From Microbacterium croceum (lineage in GTDB: Bacteria > Actinomycetota > Actinomycetes > Actinomycetales > Microbacteriaceae), in contig NZ_JAHWXN010000001.1 in the NCBI RefSeq assembly GCF_023091245.1, forward strand, positions 248,001 through 312,000: DNA of 64,000 bases, in the 5' to 3' direction. The position numbers were made by a program, and so were the translations under genes. This document shows, in pieces, positions 25,216 through 33,489 of this stretch. Below the pieces are notes generated by a model, which worked only from the letters and a program-made list of their open reading frames with translations, was not told the origin of the DNA and did no database searches. Every line of letters begins with the position of its first letter. The stretch's first letter is position 1.

Positions 25216-26013
25216 ATGCCAGAGTGGTCGCAGACGGTCCCCGCCGCAGTGCGGCGCGAGCAGATCGTGTCGATCATCGAACGCCAGGGCTTCGCCCGCG
25301 TGCAGGAGCTCAGCCGGGCACTCAGCGTCTCCGAGGTCACGGTGCGCAGCGACCTCGATCTGCTCGCCGAGGAGAACATCATCCAGCGCGTGCACGGCGG
25401 CGCGATGTCGGGCATCAAGTCGACGGCGCACTCCCCCGACTACGAACGCGCACTCACCCGGGCGGTCACCGAGAAGCGGCGGATCGGCAACGCGGCCGCG
25501 GCGCTCGTCGAGAGCGAGATGGCGATCCTGCTCGACGCCGGCACCACGACCCTCGCCCTCGCCCGCGCGCTGCGCGCCAGGGAGGATCTGCGGGGCGTGG
25601 TCGTCTTCACCAACTCGCTCACGATCGCTCTCGAGCTGGGTGTGGCGGAGCCGCACCACATCACCGTCGTGGTCACCGGCGGAACCGTGAGCTACAAGCA
25701 GCGCTCGCTGATCGACCCGCTGGGCGACATGTTCCTCGGCTCGGTGCACAGCGACCTGTGCTTCATCGGATGCAACGGGGTCTCGGTCACCGGTTTCACG
25801 AACTCGAGCCTCCCCGAGGTCACGATGAAGCGTCGCTACCTGGACTCCGCGGCCCGCCGCATCGTGGTCGCCGACAGCTCCAAGATCGGCAAGAGCCAGA
25901 TGATCCAGGTCGCGCCGCTCGACCGCATCGACACGCTCGTGACGGGCGTCGAAGCGCCTCCGGGCGAGCTGGAGGCGCTTCGAGAGGCCGGTTTGACGAT
26001 CGAGCTCGCCTGA
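25216..26013 (+). CDS. DeoR-family transcriptional regulator
   Basis: 265 residues: DeoR helix-turn-helix RREQIVSIIERQGFARVQELSRALSVSEVTVRSDLDLL (about 13-50), followed by RVHGGAM and the DeoRC sensor domain with LLDAGTTTLALARAL, FTNSLTIALEL and the phosphosugar-site-like IVVADSSKIGKS. DeoRC regulators usually sense a phosphorylated sugar. The gene is convergent with the module B operon, 38 bp apart, and is the only regulator beside it, so it probably controls that operon from the region around 32340-32480. The ATG gives MPEWSQTVPAAVRREQ. Confidence 0.9.
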   Translation: MPEWSQTVPAAVRREQIVSIIERQGFARVQELSRALSVSEVTVRSDLDLLAEENIIQRVHGGAMSGIKSTAHSPDYERALTRAVTEKRRIGNAAAALVESEMAILLDAGTTTLALARALRAREDLRGVVVFTNSLTIALELGVAEPHHITVVVTGGTVSYKQRSLIDPLGDMFLGSVHSDLCFIGCNGVSVTGFTNSSLPEVTMKRRYLDSAARRIVVADSSKIGKSQMIQVAPLDRIDTLVTGVEAPPGELEALREAGLTIELA

Positions 26014-26040
26014 GCCGGATCATCGCCGTCACGGCCCCGA

Positions 26041-26056
26041 CCTGATCGGGATCAGG
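26041..26056. terminator. Small hairpin between convergent DeoR and aldolase genes
   Basis: CCTGATC, two bases, GATCAGG. A short 7-bp stem placed 27 bp past the DeoR stop that overlaps the aldolase stop on the other strand. No T-run follows. Confidence 0.35.
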
Positions 26057-27011
26057 CCCGTCCGGATGATCCAAACTCGCGCATCCGCTGCGCGACCATG
26101 GCACGGAAGCCTCCGATCGCCGGGCGCAGCTGCTCGCTCGGCTCGACCACGGCGGGATTCTCCTGCAGGAAGCGTCGCAGCTCCGCGCTCCAGGCGAGGT
26201 GGGAGTCGGTGCCCTGGTTGATCTTGCGGATGCCGGCGGCGACGCCCTGCGACTTCTGCGCCGGGGAGATCCCGTAGGAGGGGCGCACCTCCCCGCCGTG
26301 CGCGTTGATGACCGAGACGGCATCAGCCGGTACCGAGGAGGAGCCGTGCAGCACGAGGAACGTGTCGGGCAGGCGGCTCTTGATCTCCGCGATGAGCTCG
26401 AGCCGCAGACGCTGGCCACCCGCGGCATCCGTGAACTTGACCGAGCCGTGGCTGGTGCCGACGGCCACGGCGAGCGCATCCACCCCGGTCTGCGCCACGA
26501 ACTCGACCGCCTGATCGGGGTCCGCGAAGACGATCTCCTCGACGATGCCGCTGACCCCCGCCTCCGCGCCGCCGATCGTGCCGAGCTCGCCTTCGACGCT
26601 CACCCCGGCCGGCGCTGCGGTGTCGACGACTCGTCGGGTCGCCGCCACGTTCTCGTCGAACGAGGCCGGCTCGTCCGTGTCGGTCGATCGGGACGCATCG
26701 ATCATGACGCTCGTGAACCCGTGGTCGATCGCGCGCACGCAGTCGTCGTAGGTGCGGCCGTGGTCGAGGTGCAGCACGGCCGGCACCTCGGAGTACTCCT
26801 CGACCAGGCCGCGGAGCCGCGTCCACCAGCGTGACTCGTCGTCATAGGCCGACATGCCGGCGATCGACTGCACGATCACGGGCGAGCGTTCGGCCTCTGC
26901 GGCATCGAGCACCGCGATGGCCTGATCGATGCTCGACACGTTGAAGGCGCCGACGGCGTACTCGCCCGCTTCGGCCTCGGCGAGCGCGGCCCGCAGCGTC
27001 TGAAGGGTCAT
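26052..27011 (-). CDS. Class II fructose-bisphosphate aldolase-type enzyme
   Basis: 319 residues. Zinc-dependent aldolase fold with the base/metal region VLHLDHGRTYDD (about 84-95), VEGELGTIGG, the phosphate-loop GTSHGSVKF, the second zinc site LHGSSSVP and the closing GIRKINQGTDS. All the expected ligands are present. FBA, tagatose-bisphosphate aldolase and related GatY/KbaY enzymes share this layout. It is the last gene of the module B operon, 8 bp behind the FucA/AraD-type gene, and would split a phosphorylated ketose into DHAP and an aldehyde. Its true substrate is open because two aldolase-type enzymes occur together. Confidence 0.82.
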   Translation of the reverse strand: MTLQTLRAALAEAEAGEYAVGAFNVSSIDQAIAVLDAAEAERSPVIVQSIAGMSAYDDESRWWTRLRGLVEEYSEVPAVLHLDHGRTYDDCVRAIDHGFTSVMIDASRSTDTDEPASFDENVAATRRVVDTAAPAGVSVEGELGTIGGAEAGVSGIVEEIVFADPDQAVEFVAQTGVDALAVAVGTSHGSVKFTDAAGGQRLRLELIAEIKSRLPDTFLVLHGSSSVPADAVSVINAHGGEVRPSYGISPAQKSQGVAAGIRKINQGTDSHLAWSAELRRFLQENPAVVEPSEQLRPAIGGFRAMVAQRMREFGSSGRA

Positions 27012-27019
27012 CCCGAGCC

Positions 27020-27676
27020 TCAGAGCGACTCGGTGATGCCGAGGGTGTCGTAGTCGAGCACGATCGGGGTGTCGGTGAGAGCGCGGGCGTAGGCCTGCAC
27101 CTTCGCGGCGGACTCCACGGCCACGCTCGTCTTGAAGGCGTCGCGCAGGTTCGGCCCCACGGTGAGCAGACCGTGGTTGGCCCAGACGACCGCATTCAGG
27201 TCGCCCATCGCGTCGCACATGTGCTCTCCGAACTCGGTGTTGTTGCTGAGCTCGAACGGCATGATGGGCACGTCGCCCTTGGTGTAGATCACCATGTTGA
27301 CCAGGGTGCCCAGGATCGGGGAGCCGACGACGCCCCAGACGTTGGAGTAGATGGGCTCGGAGTGCACGATCGCATTGACGTCGGGGCGGCGCTTGTAGAC
27401 CGCCATGTGCACGGTGACCTCGCTCGACGGGCCGAGGCGCCCCTCGATCAGTTCGCTGTCGCCGTTGACCAGGACGATGTCCTCCGGCGTCATCTTGTCG
27501 TACTCGAGATCGGTGGGCGTGATGAGGAAGCGGTCCTCGACTCCGGGCACGCGGATGCTGATGTTGCCCTGCGTGTTGAAGTTGAGGCCGTATTCCATCG
27601 AGCGCAGGCAGTAGTCCAGGATCTCCCTCTTCGCGGCGGCGATGTCGAAGTCGACCTGCAGCGTGGTCTCGGTCAT
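27020..27676 (-). CDS. Class II aldolase/adducin-family protein (FucA/AraD type), altered zinc site
   Basis: 218 residues of the L-fuculose-phosphate aldolase / L-ribulose-phosphate 4-epimerase family. Recognisable are NTQGNISIR (35-42), the catalytic Glu in GPSSEVTVHMAVYK (E86), the metal-site strand NAIVHSEPIYSNVWG (H105) and ANHGLLTVG (H168). The family's metal site normally has His-x-His at the middle position; here the second His is Glu107. It follows the FGGY kinase, overlapping its stop by 4 bases, so it should act on the phosphate made there. Aldol cleavage or 4-epimerisation are both possible. Confidence 0.8.
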   Translation of the reverse strand: MTETTLQVDFDIAAAKREILDYCLRSMEYGLNFNTQGNISIRVPGVEDRFLITPTDLEYDKMTPEDIVLVNGDSELIEGRLGPSSEVTVHMAVYKRRPDVNAIVHSEPIYSNVWGVVGSPILGTLVNMVIYTKGDVPIMPFELSNNTEFGEHMCDAMGDLNAVVWANHGLLTVGPNLRDAFKTSVAVESAAKVQAYARALTDTPIVLDYDTLGITESL

Positions 27677-29181
27677 GTCATGTTCTCCTTCTGATGGGGC
27701 TGGGGTTCGTGTGGCTGAGGTCGTGCGGTCAGATGCGGGGCGAGGGATCGGGTCGCCTCGTACAGCGCGATGTAAGCGGCACGCTGATCCGCGTACCACT
27801 CGGCGAAGGTGTCGTCGACACCCGCTGCGAGTCCGTCGGGCTCGAGCCGCAACGGCGTCGGGTCTGCGCCGATGCCGCGGAGTGCGAGCATCGCGGCGCC
27901 TCGGGCCGAGGCATCCCGCCCGACCGGACTGAGCGCCGCTCCCGCAGCCGCAGCGCGGGCGGCGAGCGCATCCGCGTTCTCCGCTCCTGCCCCGGTGACC
28001 GAGAGGTCGGACACCTCGACTCCGTGCGCGCGCAGGGCAGCGATGATCTTGTGGAACTCGAATCCGGCCGCCTCGACGACCGCGCGGGCGATTTCCGGCA
28101 CTGTGGTGTCGAGGGTCAGTCCGTGGATCGTGCCGCGTGCGGAGGGGTCGTTGTCGAGCGTGCCCGAACCGGCGAGGTACGGCAGCACGAGCAGCGCGGG
28201 AGGCGTGTCGGCGAGCGCTCCGAACACGTCCGCGACCTTGCGGTTCAGCAGACCGGCGAGCCATTCGAGCGCCCACCCGCCCGCCGCAGTGCCGGCGAGG
28301 GTCACCCACACCTCGTCGTCGAGGCGATAGCTCGCGAAGCCGGTGGCCCCGAGCCCTTGGGGGCGCACGCGCGAACCGACGGTGAGGCAGTCGCTCGACC
28401 CGAGCGCGATCACCGAGCGCACCCCGGGCTCTCCCCCAGCACCGAGGAACGCGGCGGCCTGGTCGTGCGTGCCCGCCACCAGCGGGGTGTCTGCTGCGAC
28501 GCCGAGAGCATCCGCGGCCTCCGCGCGCACCTGGCCGATGACGCTGCCGGACGCGACCGGGATCGGCAGGCTCTCGGCCCGCACCCATGGCGCCGAGGCT
28601 GCGGCGGCACTCAGGATCTCCGCGCTCCACTCCCCCCTGTCGACATCGAGGATGCCGGTGCGCGCCGCCTGACCCAGGTCGATCGCGGCGATGCCGCTCC
28701 ACCGTTCGGCCAGCAGGTCGCCGACGCAGCGGTAGCCGGCGGCATCCGCCCAGGCGGGGTCTCCGGCCATGATCTTGAACAGCGAGAACATGCCGTGCAG
28801 AGGCTGACCGGTGATCGCGGTGAAGCGGCCCTCTCCCAGGATCTCGCCGACCGCGGCGGCGGCCGCGGTTCCGCGGGTGTCCATGCTCACGGCGACCCGC
28901 GCCACGGGCGCGCCGGCCTCGTCGATCGGGACAACAGCTTCGCCGAGAACGCTGAAGCCGATCGCCTGCACCGGATCGCCGGCGACGGTGGCCTGGTGCG
29001 CGGCACGGCGGACCACGTCTTCCGCCGCCGTGATGATCTCCCCGGCCTCCAGCTCCACGCGGCCGGTGCCGTCGCGCAGCAGCGTGAGCGCCGCGGAGGC
29101 GGAACCGCGCACGTCCCCGCTGGTCGAGTAGGCCACGGCACGCACGCCGCTGGTGCCGAGGTCGAGTCCGATGACGCTCAC
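27673..29181 (-). CDS. FGGY-family carbohydrate kinase
   Basis: 502 residues. Starts at a GTG that overlaps the preceding permease stop (GTGA) and gives MSVIGLDLGTSGVRAVAYS, the family phosphate-binding motif. SMDTRGTAAA, VAGTHDQAAAFLGAG, LPYLAGSGTLDNDPSARG and SVTGAGAENADALAARAAAAG follow in family order. The gluconokinase/xylulokinase type of FGGY proteins is the closest visual match. It phosphorylates the sugar imported by the module B transporter. The enzyme lies between transport and aldolase genes, all joined by 4-base overlaps. It is not a close copy of the kinase at 15197-16786. Confidence 0.85.
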   Translation of the reverse strand: MSVIGLDLGTSGVRAVAYSTSGDVRGSASAALTLLRDGTGRVELEAGEIITAAEDVVRRAAHQATVAGDPVQAIGFSVLGEAVVPIDEAGAPVARVAVSMDTRGTAAAAAVGEILGEGRFTAITGQPLHGMFSLFKIMAGDPAWADAAGYRCVGDLLAERWSGIAAIDLGQAARTGILDVDRGEWSAEILSAAAASAPWVRAESLPIPVASGSVIGQVRAEAADALGVAADTPLVAGTHDQAAAFLGAGGEPGVRSVIALGSSDCLTVGSRVRPQGLGATGFASYRLDDEVWVTLAGTAAGGWALEWLAGLLNRKVADVFGALADTPPALLVLPYLAGSGTLDNDPSARGTIHGLTLDTTVPEIARAVVEAAGFEFHKIIAALRAHGVEVSDLSVTGAGAENADALAARAAAAGAALSPVGRDASARGAAMLALRGIGADPTPLRLEPDGLAAGVDDTFAEWYADQRAAYIALYEATRSLAPHLTARPQPHEPQPHQKENMT

Positions 29182-30068
29182 TTGATCGCCCCCGACAGTC
29201 CGTTCACCAGGTACTTCTGGATGAAGAGGAACAGCAGCACCACCGGGATCGAGATCAGCACCAGGATCGCGAAGAGAGCACCCGGCTGCGAGAGGTACAT
29301 GCCCCGATACGCGAGCGGCACGAGCGTGAGCGGCTTGAGGGCGTTGTCGCCCAGCGTCACCAGCGGCAGCAGGAAGTCGTTCCAGCTCATCATGGTCTGC
29401 CACACCGCGACCACCGCGAGGGCGGGCTTGCCCAGCGGCAGGTAGATGCGCCAGAAGATCTGCCACGCGCTCGCCCCGTCGAGTCGTGCGGCCTCGTAGG
29501 TCTCGAGCGGGATCGCGAGGTAGGACGTACGGATGATGATCACGGCGAACGGCAGTCCGAGCGCGGTGTAGACCAGCACCAGACCGAGGAGGTTGTTGTA
29601 GAGCTGCATCGACTGCAGAATCCGGAAGGTCGCGACCACGATGCTCGACATCGGCAGGATGAGCGCGAGGATCAGGATGCCGAAGATCAGCGCCTTCAAC
29701 GGCACGCGCAGCCGGGCCAGCGCGAACGCGGTCATCGATCCGAGCAGGCACACCAGGAGCACGGAGGGCACGGTGATCAGGAGGCTGTTGAGCAGATGCA
29801 GCAGGATCGGGTTCTGTGCCCAGATCGTGAGGTAGTTCTTGATGCTGAACTCCTCGGGGAAGATCCCGAAGAACTGGGTGCCCGGGTTGTTCGGCGGCAT
29901 CATCGACAGCCCGATCACCATGACGATGGGCACCAGCCAGAGCACCGAGAGCGGGATGAGCACGACGTGGAGCCAGCCCACGCGGCGCCCAGGGGCACCA
30001 TGCCGGGAGCGGGTCTTCGCCGCCTCCTTCGGGACGATGAGGTTGCGGGTCTCGTTCATCGCGGTCAT
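29178..30068 (-). CDS. CUT1 sugar ABC transporter permease (MalG-type)
   Basis: 296 residues, six predicted helices starting GWLHVVLIPLSVLWLVPIVMVIGLSM. The EAA loop is YEAARLDGASAWQIFWRIYLPLGKPAL, which docks on an ATPase not encoded here. Partner of the permease upstream; their ORFs overlap by 4 bases. Its stop overlaps the GTG of the kinase, so uptake and phosphorylation are translationally coupled. Confidence 0.9.
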   Translation of the reverse strand: MTAMNETRNLIVPKEAAKTRSRHGAPGRRVGWLHVVLIPLSVLWLVPIVMVIGLSMMPPNNPGTQFFGIFPEEFSIKNYLTIWAQNPILLHLLNSLLITVPSVLLVCLLGSMTAFALARLRVPLKALIFGILILALILPMSSIVVATFRILQSMQLYNNLLGLVLVYTALGLPFAVIIIRTSYLAIPLETYEAARLDGASAWQIFWRIYLPLGKPALAVVAVWQTMMSWNDFLLPLVTLGDNALKPLTLVPLAYRGMYLSQPGALFAILVLISIPVVLLFLFIQKYLVNGLSGAIK

Positions 30069-30955
30069 TTCTCGTCTCCTGTGATGAATCCGGCGCCGAA
30101 CACCCGCACCATCGAGAGGGAGCTCACGACGGCGATCACGAGCAGCACCACACTGATCGCCGAGGCGTAGCCCACGTTCTGCAGCTGGAAGGCCTCAAGG
30201 AACGCGAAGGTCGGCAGCATCTCGGATGCATGGTTGGGACCGCCCTGGGTGAGCACGTAGACGAGCTCGAAGGTCTTGAGTGAGCCGATGATCCCGAGCA
30301 GCACGAGCGAGAGCGTCGTGGTCTTCAGCAGCGGGAAGGTGATCCGCACCATGGTCTGGAAGCCGTTCGCCCCGTCGATGCGCGCTGCCTCCATCAGGCT
30401 GGGATCGATCAGCTGCAGCCCCGCGAGGTAGAAGAGCATCGAGAACCCGGTCCACATCCACACGTTCACGAAGATCACGGCGAAGATCGCGGTCTGCGGA
30501 TCGGCGAGGTAGTTGCCGCCGAGGAATTCGAGGCCGGTGGCCTTGCCGATGGCGGTGAGCACGCCGTTGAACGGGTCGAGGATCCGCTGCCAGACGATGC
30601 CGACGACCACCGGCGAGAGGATCGCGGGGATGAAGAAGATCGCCCGGTAGATCGTGCTGCCCCGCAGCCCCTGGTTGAGGGCGACAGCCAGAAGGAAGCC
30701 GATGACCCCCTGCGGGATGATCGTCAGGACGATCCAGAAGGCCGAGTTGCGGAGGGTGATGAGGAACGTCGGATCCTGGAACAGCTCCAGGTAGTTGTCG
30801 ATCCCGACGGGGGTGCCGACGTTCACGCCGTCCCATTGCAAGGTGCTCGCCTGCACGTTGTAGAAGATGGGGTAGACGACGAATACGCCGAAAAGGATGA
30901 GGGTCGGGGCCAGGAAGGCCAGTCCCACCAGCCTTTCTCTCGTCAGGGTCTTCAT
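30065..30955 (-). CDS. CUT1 sugar ABC transporter permease (MalF-type)
   Basis: 296 residues with helices from LVGLAFLAPTLILFGVFVVYPIFYNVQAS onward. EAA loop MEAARIDGANGFQTMVRITFPLLKTT. It forms the channel with the MalG-type protein encoded next. It lies 60 bp after the binding-protein gene, separated from it by the strong stem-loop at 30971-31002. GAGAGGAGCGCGC before the ATG is its ribosome binding site. Confidence 0.9.
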   Translation of the reverse strand: MKTLTRERLVGLAFLAPTLILFGVFVVYPIFYNVQASTLQWDGVNVGTPVGIDNYLELFQDPTFLITLRNSAFWIVLTIIPQGVIGFLLAVALNQGLRGSTIYRAIFFIPAILSPVVVGIVWQRILDPFNGVLTAIGKATGLEFLGGNYLADPQTAIFAVIFVNVWMWTGFSMLFYLAGLQLIDPSLMEAARIDGANGFQTMVRITFPLLKTTTLSLVLLGIIGSLKTFELVYVLTQGGPNHASEMLPTFAFLEAFQLQNVGYASAISVVLLVIAVVSSLSMVRVFGAGFITGDEK

Positions 30956-30970
30956 GCGCGCTCCTCTCAG

Positions 30971-31002
30971 GCGGGGTTCGGGGATGGCGCCCCGAACCCC
31001 GC
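30971..31002 (-). terminator. Intercistronic stem-loop after the module B binding-protein gene
   Basis: 13-bp perfect arms (GCGGGGTTCGGGG with CCCCGAACCCCGC) around a 6-base loop, no T-run. Same position relative to its operon as the loops at 22283-22311 and 35710-35743. Confidence 0.65.
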
Positions 31003-31015
31003 ACGAATCCGGTTG

Positions 31016-32332
31016 TTACAGAGTGTCCTGGACAGCCTGTACGGATTCCGCTGCTTCCTGCGGAGTGGCGTCACCGGTCGCGATCGCGGCCAGAGCGTCG
31101 GCGACCGCCTGGTCGAGCTTGGGCGACTCGAAGTAGCGCGACCACTTCACCTGGGGCAGCCACTCGTCGACGAAGAGGTTCCAGATCTGCTCCTGCTTCT
31201 CGCTCGTGAACTTCTCGGGAGCGAGGCCGGTGACGGCGGGCACGTCGTTCATCGTGTTGACGAGCTTCTGCGCGGCCGAGCCGGCGATGAAGTCCGTGAG
31301 CACCTTGCACGCGAGCTCGGGGTTGGCGGTGTTCTTCGAGATGCCGAGGCTCACGTCGATGCCGCCGACGAACTGCGACTCGGCAGCCCCTCCGGGGATG
31401 GTCGGGAACAGGAACGGCTCGTAGCCGGCCATGCCCTCCGAGAGCGGCGGGATGTCGGACTTGGTCGGGTCCGACTGCTGGATCCACCAGGCGCCGAGCG
31501 GGATCATGGCGGCGTTGCCCGCCTCGAACTGGTTCACGGCGGAGGGGTAGGCGTCGAGACCGATCGCGCCGTCCTGGGCGATGCCGTCGGAGAAGAGCTT
31601 GCCCCAGTATTCGAATGCCTTCACGATCGCGGGATCCGTCCAGTCCGTGGTGCCGTCCTCCGCCTCGTACACGGTGCCGGGAGAGACGTTGTTGGCGATC
31701 TGCAGGAAGACCACGTTGCGCAGCCAGGAGTCCTTGGCGGGGAGCAGGAAGGGCGCGGCGTCGCCCCCGCTGAGGTCCTTCGTGGTCTGGACGAGTTCAT
31801 CCCACGTCTTCGGAACACTCAGGCCCGCGGCATCGAAGATCTCGGAGTTGGCCCACAGGTTGACGGTCTGGGTGAGGATCGGCAGCGAGTAGAAGTTGTC
31901 GTCGCCCTCGGGGTTGCCCATCCGGGCCTGCTCGATGCCGATCGGGTAGAACTTGCTCTGCCAGTCATCGCCCCAGGTCTCGGCAGCGCAGTCCTGCAGC
32001 GGCATCAGGTTCTCGCGGTACTGCTGCGTGAGCGCTCCGGGCTGCAGGCCGAGCACGTCGGGCATGGTGTTCGAGCTCGCGCGGCTCTGCAGGTCGACGA
32101 GGTACTCCGGGTAGTTGAAGATCGTCGCGTCGATCTTCGCGCCCTCGTTCTCGGCTTCGAAGGCGTCGATCATCTGGCGCGTGGTCTGTTCGATCGGGCT
32201 CCACGAACGGAACGTGATCGCGTCCCCCGACGCATTGCCCGATTCCACCGGTGCTGCGCCGCCGGCGCAGGCGGTGACCCCCAGCGCAGTGATGACCGTG
32301 GCCACCCCTGCCAGGCTCCTCTTGAGCTTCAT
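31016..32332 (-). CDS. Sugar ABC transporter substrate-binding lipoprotein
   Basis: 438 residues from the ATG at 32332, which has AAGGGG 9 bases upstream; a TTG two codons earlier is less likely. Signal peptide KLKRSLAGVATVITALGV ends in lipobox VTAC. The mature domain shows ITFRSWSPIEQTTRQMIDAFEAENEG, MPDVLGLQPGALTQQY, VNLWANSEIFDAAGL and FEAGNAAMIPLGAWWIQQ, typical of CUT1 binding proteins. First gene of the module B operon; it captures the sugar for the permeases at 29178-30955. Confidence 0.9.
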   Translation of the reverse strand: MKLKRSLAGVATVITALGVTACAGGAAPVESGNASGDAITFRSWSPIEQTTRQMIDAFEAENEGAKIDATIFNYPEYLVDLQSRASSNTMPDVLGLQPGALTQQYRENLMPLQDCAAETWGDDWQSKFYPIGIEQARMGNPEGDDNFYSLPILTQTVNLWANSEIFDAAGLSVPKTWDELVQTTKDLSGGDAAPFLLPAKDSWLRNVVFLQIANNVSPGTVYEAEDGTTDWTDPAIVKAFEYWGKLFSDGIAQDGAIGLDAYPSAVNQFEAGNAAMIPLGAWWIQQSDPTKSDIPPLSEGMAGYEPFLFPTIPGGAAESQFVGGIDVSLGISKNTANPELACKVLTDFIAGSAAQKLVNTMNDVPAVTGLAPEKFTSEKQEQIWNLFVDEWLPQVKWSRYFESPKLDQAVADALAAIATGDATPQEAAESVQAVQDTL

Positions 32333-32557
32333 CTGCAATCCCCTTACTTCGCTGTAAAAGTCCGCGGCGGATGCCGGCTGCGCTCAGTTTAGGTTTATTT
32401 GCGTATTGAGAGCGAGGATTACGGGGCAGCTCGCTGAAAGTCTTGCTCCTTTTGTGTTTTCATATGCTTCGGCTTGCGTAAACGAAAGACAGAGGCCTCC
32501 GGCGGGCCGAAATGTCGCGACCTCGCGGTTTCCCTTCCGCAACACCCCGGAAACGAC
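32333..32557. promoter_or_regulatory. AT-richer promoter region of the module B operon
   Basis: About 225 bp with clearly more A+T than its surroundings (for example TTTAGGTTTATTTGCG near 32388-32403 and TCCTTTTGTGTTTTCATATG near 32446-32465). It carries several GAAAG words (TGAAAGTC at 32435, CGAAAGAC at 32483) and TAAAAGTCC at 32355, which could be repeated half-sites for the DeoR regulator. No gene is seen in it. Confidence 0.4.
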
Positions 32558-32587
32558 GGATGCCGCGGGGTGTCCCCCACGGCATCC
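32558..32587. terminator. Hairpin behind the module C operon
   Basis: GGATGCCG and CGGCATCC arms enclosing GGGG/CCCC pairs, so a stem of about 12 bp with one bulge. It lies 33 bp past the stop of the DapA-family gene. The adjoining TCCGAAGTTGTG also ends the palindrome at 51057-51136, so this may be a partial copy of that repeat. Confidence 0.5.
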
Positions 32588-32619
32588 GAAGTTGTGCCCG
32601 CCGACCCGGGCCAGCCCGC

Positions 32620-33489
32620 TCAGCGGTGTGCGGCCACGACCTCGGCGACGGCGGTGCGCTCGGCATCCGTCGGATCCGCGATCGCCATGCGGCAGTAGGT
32701 GTCGACCACGTCGAGCACGCGGTACGCCTCCTTCATGCGTGCCATGTCGCCGCCGATCAGCGACACCACGGCGTCGACCGCGACCTGCGCGTGAGCGATC
32801 GCGGCGGCATCCCCCGTGCGTCCGGCATCCGCGAGGGCACGGAAGGGCTTGGGCGTGACCGACGAGACCCCCGAGATCACACCCTGCGCACCCGCGGCGA
32901 CGGCGGCGATCAGGTCGCGGTCGGCGCCGGTGTAGAGCTCGAAGTCCTCCGGCACCACGGCGCGGTAGGCGGCGATCTCGTCGAGTGAGAGCTCGCTCAC
33001 CTTGGCGCCGACGATGCCGGGCAGCGCGGCCAGGCGCACGAGCAGTTCCGGAGACACCGGGTTGCCACTGCGGGCGGGGTAGATGTAGACGTACATCCGC
33101 CCGTCGCCGACGGCCTCCGACAGCGCGCGGTAGTACTCGAAGATCGAGTCGTCCGTGGACTTGAGGTAGTACGGGGTGAGGGCGGCGAACTCGGTCGCCC
33201 CCAGCTCGCGGGCGATGCGCGTGAGCCGCACGGCCTCGAAGGTGCTGGGCTGACCGACGTGCACGATCACGCGCATCCGATCCGCCAGCTCCTCGAGCGC
33301 CGCCTCGACCAGCGCCGCGAACTCGACCGCGTCGACCGCCGGGAACTCGCCCGTCGTCCCGAGGATGAAGGCGCCCTCGTTGCCCGACTGCCCGACGAAG
33401 CGGAAGATCGCCCGCGAGCCCTCGAGGTCGAGGCTCCCATCGCGGTGGAACGCGGTGGGGACGGCGGTCAGGATGTCGTAGCGGGTCAC
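32620..33489 (-). CDS. Dihydrodipicolinate synthase-family aldolase/dehydratase
   Basis: 289 residues. Class I pyruvate-aldolase barrel with the GTTGEF loop (44-49), catalytic Tyr Y137 (YVYIYP) and Schiff-base Lys K163 (GAKVSEL). The enzyme should add or remove pyruvate, or dehydrate a keto-deoxy sugar acid. It is not biosynthetic DapA by context: its ATG overlaps the TctA stop (ATGA), making it the catabolic partner of a tripartite carboxylate transporter. A keto-acid brought in by TctABC is the likely substrate (inference). It is distinct from the sialate-lyase-like enzyme of module A and lacks that enzyme's NGFDE word. Confidence 0.82.
   Translation of the reverse strand: MTRYDILTAVPTAFHRDGSLDLEGSRAIFRFVGQSGNEGAFILGTTGEFPAVDAVEFAALVEAALEELADRMRVIVHVGQPSTFEAVRLTRIARELGATEFAALTPYYLKSTDDSIFEYYRALSEAVGDGRMYVYIYPARSGNPVSPELLVRLAALPGIVGAKVSELSLDEIAAYRAVVPEDFELYTGADRDLIAAVAAGAQGVISGVSSVTPKPFRALADAGRTGDAAAIAHAQVAVDAVVSLIGGDMARMKEAYRVLDVVDTYCRMAIADPTDAERTAVAEVVAAHR

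Noticed and set aside
25224..26045. 273-codon ORF overlapping the DeoR gene in another frame
   Set aside because: Arg/Gly-rich shadow frame; the DeoR frame has the proper helix-turn-helix.
20422..32332. Missing ABC ATPase as a deletion
   Set aside because: Actinobacterial CUT1 operons commonly lack an ATPase gene and share MsiK, so absence from both operons is normal.
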